In this document: piece after piece, positions 40,549-47,853 of the stretch
Layout: the number at the start of each line of letters is the position of its first letter
Numbering within the stretch: position 1 is the stretch's first letter
NCBI GenBank assembly: GCA_022013685.1
Contig: JAKLPV010000226.1
Location: 1-64,000 of the forward strand
DNA: 64,000 nt
DNA from: Anaerolineae bacterium
Lineage (GTDB): Bacteria; Chloroflexota; Anaerolineae; Anaerolineales; Villigracilaceae
Reading direction: 5' to 3'
Made by a program: the position numbers and the translations under genes
Notes under the pieces: model-generated
Database searches by the model: none
Seen by the model: only the letters and a program-made list of their open reading frames with translations
Told to the model about the DNA's origin: nothing

Positions 40549-42351
40549 TTACTCATCCTGAAACCCGCTCTGGTACAGATCGTAGTACATGCTCTGTTTT
40601 GTCATTAACTCGGCATGCGTACCCTGTTCGACGATCTGACCGTCATGAACGACAACGATCTTGTCGGCGTTGGTGATGGTCGAAAGGCGATGAGCGATGA
40701 CGAAGCTGGTGCGTCCTTGCAGGAGGGTCGCCAGGGCTTTTTGGATGACCTGCTCGGTCTGGGTATCCACGCTGGAGGTGGCCTCGTCCAGCACCAGAAT
40801 GCGCGGGTCGGCCAGCAGGGCGCGGGCGAAGGAGATCAACTGACGCTGCCCGACGCTCAGCAAAACTCCGCCTTCTTCGACCGAGGTTTCGTAACCCTTT
40901 TTCAAATTCATGATGAATTCGTGCGCGCCGACCGCCCGGGCCGCGGATTCGACTTCCGCGTCTGTGGCTTCGAGGCGGCCAAACTTGATGTTGTCTTTGA
41001 CCGTGCCGTTGAACAGGAAGGGGTCTTGCAGGACGATGCCCATCTGCTGGCGCAGGGAATCTTGAGTCACCGTCCGCAGGTCGTGGCCGTCGACCAGGAC
41101 AGCGCCCTCGACCGGGTCGTAGAAGCGTGAGAGCAGCTTGACGAGGGTCGTTTTTCCGGCTCCCGTCTCGCCGACCAGGGCAACGGTTGCACCTGCCGGG
41201 GCGAAAAGCTCAATTTGACGCAGGACAGGCGTCGGGTCGTCTGAATAGTTGAAGGAAACGTTCTCGAAGCGCACATCGCCCTTAATCGGCGGCAGCGCCG
41301 GGGCGTTTTCGGCGTCCTGTACTTCCACAGGCGTATCGAGCAGGCCCAACAGGCGTTCGCCTCCGGCCATGGTCGATTGCAGGGTGTCGAAGCGGCGCGA
41401 CAGATCGCGGATCGGGTCGAAATAGCGGTCGATGTAAAGCACGAAGGCGACCAGCACCCCGGCGGTGATGCTTTCGCCGAGTACGGCCGTTCCGCCGATG
41501 TAGACAACGGCGGCGGTTGCCAGCGCGCCGAGAATGTCGACGACCGGCAGGAAGGCGGCCGCGACTTTGGCGGCGCTGATGGCGGTTTGCAGGTGGTAGC
41601 GGTTCGTAAAATCACTGAATTTGGCGTAATTATGGGCCTGGCGGCTGAAGGCCTGCACAACGCGGATGCCGTTGATATTTTCGGCCAATACCGAGTTGAC
41701 CCACGAGATGGCGGCGCGCACGCGGCGATAGGCGAAGCGGGCGCGGGTGCGGTAGATGTAGGTCGCCAGGATCATGAGCGGGATGGTGGCAAAGGTGATC
41801 AGCGACAGTTTGACGTTGAGCGCCAGCATGGCGATGATGATCCCGACCAGGGCGAACAGGTCGCGGGCGATGGCCAGCACGGCCCAGGTGATGAATTCGC
41901 GCAGGGTTTCGACATCGTTGATGACGCGGGTGATAACGCGCCCGACGCTGTAGCGGCTGTAAAAACCGAGCGAAAGTTTTTGCAGGTGGGCAAAGAGCAC
42001 CTTGCGCAGGTCATAGATCACCGATTGGCCGACCCTGGCCATGATGTTGACGCGCCAGTAGATAAATCCCCAGCGGACAACGGCTGCGCCAAGATAGATC
42101 AAGACCGCGTTGCGCAGGGCGACCGGGTTGCGGGCCATCAGTCCGTCGTCAATGGCGATTTTGACCAGGTAAGGGCCGATCACCGATGATGCGGTTGCCA
42201 CCAGCATCAGGAGCGCTGATAGGAGCATTTCCCATTTGTAGGGGGCGATGAATCCCATCAGACGGCGGGCAACATGCGGGTCGAGGGCCTTGTCGTACAG
42301 TTCCTCGGATTGGACAACATAGGCGGGCGGGGTAATTGTGGTTTGGGTCAT
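40549..42351 (-). CDS. ABC exporter half-transporter (Walker-B-intact partner)
   Basis: A 600-aa protein: six-TM ABC_membrane domain (about 30-320) and nucleotide-binding domain. Walker A is GETGAGKTT, Walker B 'RILVLDEATSSVD' with the catalytic Glu. The signature motif is LSVGQ rather than LSGGQ. The partner at 43135 shows the opposite pattern, as in heterodimeric exporters such as TM287/288. It is the last gene of a marR-led leftward cluster. Drug or lipid export is the usual family role. Confidence 0.92.
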   Translation of the reverse strand: MTQTTITPPAYVVQSEELYDKALDPHVARRLMGFIAPYKWEMLLSALLMLVATASSVIGPYLVKIAIDDGLMARNPVALRNAVLIYLGAAVVRWGFIYWRVNIMARVGQSVIYDLRKVLFAHLQKLSLGFYSRYSVGRVITRVINDVETLREFITWAVLAIARDLFALVGIIIAMLALNVKLSLITFATIPLMILATYIYRTRARFAYRRVRAAISWVNSVLAENINGIRVVQAFSRQAHNYAKFSDFTNRYHLQTAISAAKVAAAFLPVVDILGALATAAVVYIGGTAVLGESITAGVLVAFVLYIDRYFDPIRDLSRRFDTLQSTMAGGERLLGLLDTPVEVQDAENAPALPPIKGDVRFENVSFNYSDDPTPVLRQIELFAPAGATVALVGETGAGKTTLVKLLSRFYDPVEGAVLVDGHDLRTVTQDSLRQQMGIVLQDPFLFNGTVKDNIKFGRLEATDAEVESAARAVGAHEFIMNLKKGYETSVEEGGVLLSVGQRQLISFARALLADPRILVLDEATSSVDTQTEQVIQKALATLLQGRTSFVIAHRLSTITNADKIVVVHDGQIVEQGTHAELMTKQSMYYDLYQSGFQDE

Positions 42352-42360
42352 AGGGTTTTT

Positions 42361-42630
42361 AGGTGTCAGGTGTCAGGTTTCAAGTGTCAAGTCCTGAGTG
42401 AAATCGAAGGACGGTTTGGGCGGCGAATAATTGTTTCCTTGGTTGAATCGCCCTTCGACTTCGGCTACGCCTCCGCTCAGGGCTTGAGGTTCCATAGTTC
42501 AGGAGTTCAAGTCCTGAGCGGAGCCGCACGGTTTTAGCGGCGCAGTCGAAGGACGGTTTGAGTGGCCGAACAATTGTTTCCTTGGTTGAACCGCCCTTCG
42601 ACTACGGCTGCGCCTCCGCTCAGGGCTTGG
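42361..42630. repeat. Families D and C repeats between ABC transporter and GIY-YIG genes
   Basis: Family D units (GGTGTCAGGTGTCAGG) at 42361-42380 are followed by two long family C inverted repeats, 42388-42486 and 42508-42630. Each starts CAAGTCCTGAG and ends CTCAGGGCTTG. The second supplies the last codons and stop of the GIY-YIG gene. Confidence 0.85.
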
Positions 42631-42964
42631 AATCATATAACTCAGGCTTGGTACTTGATTTTCTTTCTGCCTCACGGCGTTTTCTTTCGGCTTTGACAAT
42701 TTTGTGGATGCCGTTCCAGTCTTCGCGGCATAGTGCTTCTTTCTTGGCTTTTGTCCAGCCTTTGACTTGATGTTCGAAATCAAGCGCTTCGCGGCGGGTT
42801 TGAAATTCGCCTGCCCAAACCAATTCCACCGGGCGGCGGGAGTGAGTGTATGAAGTTGGGTTTGTGCCCTGCTGATGTTCCCACAGACGCCGTTCAACAT
42901 CGCTGGTGCTGCCAGTGTAGTAGGAGTCATCGGCACATTTGAGCAGGTAAACGTAGAACTGCAT
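42620..42964 (-). CDS. GIY-YIG domain nuclease-like protein
   Basis: A 114-aa single-domain GIY-YIG protein (UPF0213-like). The core 'FYVYLLKCADDSYYTGSTSDVERRLWEHQ' has the Y...YTG pair, Arg and the conserved Glu region 'FQTRREALDFEHQVKGWTKAKKEAL'. I prefer the ATG at 42964 over TTG at 42976. It lies inside the ABC-transporter cluster between two family C repeat blocks. The last residues (YDSKP) come from the repeat. Such stand-alone genes may be mobile or housekeeping; function unknown. Confidence 0.8.
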   Translation of the reverse strand: MQFYVYLLKCADDSYYTGSTSDVERRLWEHQQGTNPTSYTHSRRPVELVWAGEFQTRREALDFEHQVKGWTKAKKEALCREDWNGIHKIVKAERKRREAERKSSTKPELYDSKP

Positions 42965-42980
42965 GTTTTCATCCAATACT

Positions 42981-43129
42981 CAAGTCCTGAGCGGAGCCGC
43001 ATGTCCTGAGTTTATCGAAGGATGGGCGGCGTAGTCGAAGGATGGCTTAACTGGTAAGCGGTTGTTTCTGTGCGAGTCGCCCTTCGACTACACTCCTCGC
43101 TGTCGCTCGTCGTTCCGCTCAGGGCTTGA
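42981..43129. repeat. Family C long inverted repeat
   Basis: Starts CAAGTCCTGAGCGGAGCCGC and ends CGCTCAGGGCTTG, with internal GTCGAAGGATGG/GCCCTTCGACTAC pairing. It lies between the first ABC gene stop and the GIY-YIG start. Confidence 0.8.
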
Positions 43130-43134
43130 TGATG

Positions 43135-44931
43135 TTATCCAAAATCCTTGGTTCGTCTCACTTCGAGCTTTTCCAGCCCAGGGGCGGATTCGTCTTCTTC
43201 ATCGGGCTTGTTCTCGATCAGTTGCAGATCGTGGATCTCGCGATACAGGCCGCCTGCGGCCAGCAGGCCTTCGTGCGTGCCGGTCTGGACGATGCGTCCC
43301 TTGTCCATGACCACGATCAGGTCGGCGCGGCGGACGGTGCTCAGGCGGTGGGCGATGACAAAGGTCGTGCGGCCCTCCATCAGCTTGTCGAGCGCCTGCT
43401 GGATGAGCTGTTCGGTCTGCGTATCGACGCTCGAGAGCGAATCGTCCAAAATCAGGATGCGCGGATCCATCAGCAGGGCGCGGGCGATGGCCACACGCTG
43501 GCGCTGTCCGCCCGAAAGGGTCACACCGCGCTCGCCGACGATGGTTTCGTAGCCTTCCGGAAGTTCGCGGATGAATTCATCGGCCTGGGCAGCGCGGGCG
43601 GCGGCAAAAACTTGCTCGTCGGTGAAGTCCGGGCGGCCATAGGCGATGTTTTCGCGGATGCTGTCCGAGAACAGCAGGGATGTCTGCAAGACCAGCCCGA
43701 TCTGTTCTCGCAGGCCGACCAGATCGTAGCGGTGCACATCCACGCCGTCGACGAGCACGGCTCCCTCGCTAACGTCGTAAAAGCGTGGGATGAGATTGAC
43801 CAGCGACGATTTGCCGGAACCGGTCGTGCCAATCAGGGCGACCAGTTGATTCGGGGCGACCCGCAGGTTGATGTCCGTTAAAGAATGTTTTTTCTCATCC
43901 AGATATTTCAGCGTTACATCCCGGAATTCAACTTCGCCGCGCAGCACGGACGGTTTGAGCGCGTCTGCCGGGGATTCGATCTCCGGGTCGATGTCGAGTA
44001 CTTCGAGCACGCGTTTGGCCCCGGCGGAGGCTTCGCCGGCGGCGTTGACCAGCCAGGTCAGTTGTTGGGCGGGCGTAGCCAGCATCAGCACGTAGGCATT
44101 GAAAGCCACCAATTCGCCCACGCTCAATTCGCCGCTCAAAACCATGCCGCCGCCGAACCACAGGATCAGGATGGTACACATCGTCACCAAAAAGTCGGTG
44201 GTCGGCATGACTTTGGCCCAGGTGCCAATCACTTGCAAACGGGCATTGTAGTAACCGCGGTTGGTTTCATCGAAGCGGCTGATCTCGTGATTTTCGCGGG
44301 CGAAAGCGCGCACCACCTGCACCCCGCTGACGTTTTCCTGCAGGCGCGCCGAAAGTTCGCCAAGCATGTTGTCAACCTGGAAAAACAGGGTTGTGATGCG
44401 GTTGCCAAAATCAAAGGTCATCCAGACCATGGGGAAGATCGGCAGGATGGCGATCAGGGTCAACTGCCAATTGTTGCTGAACATGATCGCCAGCGCGCCA
44501 AAGAGCAGGAAGAGCAGTTGAATAATTTCAACTACCGAGCCGCCGATAAAATTCTGCACGGCGCGGGTGTCTTCAATACAGCGCGAAATGATCTGGCCGG
44601 TTTGGGCGTGGTCGTGGTACGAAAACGACAGGTGCTGGATGTGGTCATAAAGCTTGTTGCGGATGTCGTAACCGATATGGCTGCCGATCCACTCTGAGAT
44701 GAAACGTTGGAAGCCGGACAGGGCGGCGGTCAACAGTCCCAGCCCGAGCAGAATCAGCGCCGAGCGGATGATGACATCCAGATTCGAAGGCACAAGCCCA
44801 TCGTCAATGACCTGGCGGATGACGCGCGGCACGTACAGGCTCAGGCCGGTCAACGCCAGCAGGTTGAGCATCGAAAGGGTCAGTTGCAGCAGGTAGGGTT
44901 TGAGGACAAAACGCAGGCGGAAGAGGGACAT
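43135..44931 (-). CDS. ABC exporter half-transporter (degenerate Walker B partner)
   Basis: A 598-aa protein with an ABC_membrane domain and a nucleotide-binding domain. Walker A is GTTGSGKSS and the signature is canonical LSGGQRQR. Walker B reads 'RILILDDSLSSVD', with Asp in place of the catalytic Glu. With the partner at 40549 (Glu, but LSVGQ) this gives one consensus and one degenerate ATP site, the hallmark of heterodimeric exporters. Preceded by marR 76 bp upstream. Confidence 0.92.
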   Translation of the reverse strand: MSLFRLRFVLKPYLLQLTLSMLNLLALTGLSLYVPRVIRQVIDDGLVPSNLDVIIRSALILLGLGLLTAALSGFQRFISEWIGSHIGYDIRNKLYDHIQHLSFSYHDHAQTGQIISRCIEDTRAVQNFIGGSVVEIIQLLFLLFGALAIMFSNNWQLTLIAILPIFPMVWMTFDFGNRITTLFFQVDNMLGELSARLQENVSGVQVVRAFARENHEISRFDETNRGYYNARLQVIGTWAKVMPTTDFLVTMCTILILWFGGGMVLSGELSVGELVAFNAYVLMLATPAQQLTWLVNAAGEASAGAKRVLEVLDIDPEIESPADALKPSVLRGEVEFRDVTLKYLDEKKHSLTDINLRVAPNQLVALIGTTGSGKSSLVNLIPRFYDVSEGAVLVDGVDVHRYDLVGLREQIGLVLQTSLLFSDSIRENIAYGRPDFTDEQVFAAARAAQADEFIRELPEGYETIVGERGVTLSGGQRQRVAIARALLMDPRILILDDSLSSVDTQTEQLIQQALDKLMEGRTTFVIAHRLSTVRRADLIVVMDKGRIVQTGTHEGLLAAGGLYREIHDLQLIENKPDEEDESAPGLEKLEVRRTKDFG

Positions 44932-45007
44932 AGTGTTTTAGGAATGCGGAATGGAGAATGCAGAATAGAGAGTGGAGAATAGAGAATAGAGAGTGGAAGT
45001 GGAAAAC

Positions 45008-45436
45008 TTAATCTTTCAGCGTTTTTTGGAGAAGGTCAAGGGCGCTGATGAGTTGGCTGCGCTCCGCAGGGGTGAGATGGGTGAATTTGGCTTCGAGCCA
45101 GGTGTTGGTTTCGGCATAAATGCTGTTCATCACTCGCGCGCCTTCCTCGGTCAGGGAGAGCTGGATGTGGCGGCGGTCGTTGGTGTCGGTCAAACGGGTG
45201 ACAAAGCCGCGGTTGACCAGCCCATCGACCGCCTTGCTAACCGCCGGACGGCTGGTGCGGCTGTCTTCGGCGATCGTGCTGACAGAATCGAATCCGCGCC
45301 GGATGCGCCTCAGCACCTGGAACTGTTCAACGGTCAGGTTGAACTGCTCCGCAGCGGTGCGGCGGATCTGGGCGCGGGCCTGGAACCAGGCCGGGGGCAC
45401 AACTTCCCAAAATTTATCGATCAGGGGATTTGACAT
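45008..45436 (-). CDS. MarR family transcriptional regulator
   Basis: A 142-aa winged-helix regulator. The HTH core is 'SVSTIAEDSRTSRPAVSKAVDGLVNRGFVTRL' and the wing 'TDTNDRRHIQLSLTEEGARV'. Its start codon lies within a 53-bp inverted repeat, so autorepression is likely. The ABC exporter genes follow in the same direction, which suggests efflux induced by a ligand. An AAGG-type ribosome binding site is not visible. Confidence 0.93.
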   Translation of the reverse strand: MSNPLIDKFWEVVPPAWFQARAQIRRTAAEQFNLTVEQFQVLRRIRRGFDSVSTIAEDSRTSRPAVSKAVDGLVNRGFVTRLTDTNDRRHIQLSLTEEGARVMNSIYAETNTWLEAKFTHLTPAERSQLISALDLLQKTLKD

Positions 45437-45487
45437 AGTTAATCCATAGAATAGTTATAGTTGTTAACTATTCTATGGATTAACTAT
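45435..45487. promoter_or_regulatory. Long palindromic operator at the marR start
   Basis: Two perfect 23-base arms (45435-45457 and 45465-45487) are separated by 7 nt and contain several TTAACTA/TAGTTAA half-sites. The repeat overlaps the marR ATG (45436). It can hold two MarR dimers or form a strong hairpin at the 5' end of the message. Confidence 0.85.
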
Positions 45488-45588
45488 AAAAAGTCAAGGT
45501 GTCATACTGCCGGTATTTTGCGTGACCGGTACAGATCGCGCGCCAACAACCGGCATGTCTTCAACCCGGCATCAGGGTAGGGGGAAAG

Positions 45589-47844
45589 TTAACCGCCCAG
45601 CACTTCAAAAGAAATTGTTGTCAAATTTTGTGAACTGCCACCGACCATTAACTCGAATTTGCCCGGCTCGACCACTTTTTGCATGGCGCTCCCCCAGAAT
45701 TCGAGCTGTTCGCGGCCCACTTCGAATCTCACGCTGCGGGTTTCTCCCGGCTGGAGCGTGATGCGCTGGAAACCCTTCAGCAGCTTCACCGGGCGGGTAA
45801 CCTGTTCGCTTAAAACATCACGCACATAGAACTGCACTACTTCATCGCCGGCGCGGCTGCCCGTATTGGTCACATCGACCGAGAGTATTGCGCGATGATC
45901 CGCCCGCATTGTGTCGGTATTCAGGCGCAGGTTGCTGTAGGTAAAAGTAGTGTACGAAAGCCCATGCCCGAACGCGAAAAGTGGCTCTTTGTTGCTGAAC
46001 AGGTATCCGCGCCGGGCCGAAGGTTTGTGATAGTAATAAGCCGGGATCTGCCCGACCGAGCGCGGGAAGGTGATCGGTAGTTTTCCGCCGGGGTTGACCT
46101 CCCCGAAGAGAACATCGGCAACAGCCGTTCCTGCTGCTTGGCCCAGGTACCAGCCTTCGAGAATGGCCGGGATGTGCTCGGCGGCAAAGTTTATGCTGGC
46201 CGGGCGTCCGTTCAAGAGCAGCAGCACAACCGGTTTGCCGGTAGCGGCTACGGCGCGCAGCAATTCTTCCTGCCTGCCGGGTAAATCCAGGCTGTCGCGG
46301 TCGCCCAGATGGGTTTGCGACCAGCCCTCGCGGCAGGTTTGTTCGTTGTCGCCCAGCACCAGCAGGACCACATCCGCTTTCCGGGCGGTTGCGACGGCTT
46401 CGGCGATCGAGGCGGCATCTTCAGCCGCGGTAGGGATGATGATTTGATCAAGCGGCCAGAGCTGGCTGGCCGCGCCAGGGGATAGCGTCAGTCCGCAGCC
46501 CTCGGTGTACAGGATTTCGAGAGAGTTTCCTGCCTTTTGGCGGACACCCTCGAGCACGGACACCGGTTCGAGCGGGTCGCCGCTATAGCCGCCGAGTCTT
46601 ACTTTGGCGGCGTTTGGTCCGATCACGGCCAGCGAACGCAGTTTGGACGGGTCAAGGGGCAGCAGCCCGCCTTCGTTCTTGAGCAGGACGATGGATTTGT
46701 GCGCGGCTTCGAGCGCCAAAGCTTTGTGTTCCGCGCAATTGGTAACAGCAACGGCCGCATCTTCATCCACGAACGGGTTTTCGAATAAGCCGAGCATGAA
46801 CTTGACCCGCAGGACTTTTGCCACTGCCGCATCCAGCGCGGCTTCGGAGATGCGCCCGCCCAGAACGGCTTGTTCCAGATGGCGGAAACAGCGTCCAAGC
46901 TCGACCTCCACGCCGCTGCTGAAGGATTTTTCGGCGGCCTCGGCCTCCCCGGCAGCGACGCGGTGCAGCTTATACAGATCGTCCACGCCCCAGCCGTCGG
47001 AAACGACAAGGCCCTCGAAACCCCACTCTCCGCACAGCAGGTCTTTCAGCAGCCACGCATTGATGTGCGAGGGAATGCCGTTGATTTCATTGTAGGAAGC
47101 CATCACCGAACCGATCTTGCCCTCGCGCACGACAGCTTCGAAGGGTGCGAAAAGCTCTTCGCGCAGGGTGCGTTCGGCGTAATTGGCCGGGGCGCAATTG
47201 GTCCCGCCCTCGGGATGGCCGTGCGCGGCAAAATGTTTGGCGGTTGCCAGAACCTTTTCCGGGTTTCCCTCGAAGGCTGTCCCCTGGAACCCGCGTACGG
47301 CTGCCACGCCCAAGCGTGAGATGAGATAGGGGTCTTCTCCGTAGGTTTCCTCTGTGCGGCCCCAGCGCGGATCGCGGGCCACATCCAGCACCGGCGAAAG
47401 GACGTACTGCGCCCCGCGGGCGCGCATTTCCTTTGCAATGGCGCTGAAGATGCGCTCGTGCAGGTCGGTGTCCCAGGCGCTGGCCAGACCGATGGCCTGC
47501 GGAAAACTGGTCGCCTCGTGGGCCATGTAGCCGTGCAACCCTTCTCCTATTGCCAGGGTTGGGATTCCGAGACGGGTTTCTTCGCGCAGGAATTTTTGCA
47601 GCGCATTCAGGTAAGCCGCGGTCTGGCGGGTTCCCCGGTTTTTGTGGTGGCTGTTGACGTAAGAAATGCCGTTCATGAAATGCTGGCGGCAAAATTCGAG
47701 CGAAAACTGGCCGTCGCCTTCATCCAGCCCCATTGGGCCGATCAGTTGGGCGCATTTTTCGGTCAGGGTCATGCGTGGCAGCAGGTCGGCAACACGGTTC
47801 TCAATGGGCAGCGACGGGTCGTGGTAGGCGGGGGTATCGGTCAT
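45589..47844 (-). CDS. Glycoside hydrolase family 3 beta-glucosidase/beta-xylosidase-like
   Basis: A 751-aa enzyme without signal peptide, so probably cytoplasmic. The GH3 N-terminal domain carries the nucleophile in 'EGLVVSDGWGVDDLYKL' (Asp near 282) and 'VLATAKHFAAHGHPEGGTN'. A C-terminal GH3 domain ('PGRQEELLRAVAATGKPVVLLLLNGRP') and a fibronectin-III-like end domain follow. It releases terminal beta-linked sugars from short glycans. Encoded 9 bp after the beta-mannosidase gene. Confidence 0.93.
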   Translation of the reverse strand: MTDTPAYHDPSLPIENRVADLLPRMTLTEKCAQLIGPMGLDEGDGQFSLEFCRQHFMNGISYVNSHHKNRGTRQTAAYLNALQKFLREETRLGIPTLAIGEGLHGYMAHEATSFPQAIGLASAWDTDLHERIFSAIAKEMRARGAQYVLSPVLDVARDPRWGRTEETYGEDPYLISRLGVAAVRGFQGTAFEGNPEKVLATAKHFAAHGHPEGGTNCAPANYAERTLREELFAPFEAVVREGKIGSVMASYNEINGIPSHINAWLLKDLLCGEWGFEGLVVSDGWGVDDLYKLHRVAAGEAEAAEKSFSSGVEVELGRCFRHLEQAVLGGRISEAALDAAVAKVLRVKFMLGLFENPFVDEDAAVAVTNCAEHKALALEAAHKSIVLLKNEGGLLPLDPSKLRSLAVIGPNAAKVRLGGYSGDPLEPVSVLEGVRQKAGNSLEILYTEGCGLTLSPGAASQLWPLDQIIIPTAAEDAASIAEAVATARKADVVLLVLGDNEQTCREGWSQTHLGDRDSLDLPGRQEELLRAVAATGKPVVLLLLNGRPASINFAAEHIPAILEGWYLGQAAGTAVADVLFGEVNPGGKLPITFPRSVGQIPAYYYHKPSARRGYLFSNKEPLFAFGHGLSYTTFTYSNLRLNTDTMRADHRAILSVDVTNTGSRAGDEVVQFYVRDVLSEQVTRPVKLLKGFQRITLQPGETRSVRFEVGREQLEFWGSAMQKVVEPGKFELMVGGSSQNLTTISFEVLGG

Positions 47845-47853
47845 GGGGTTTTC

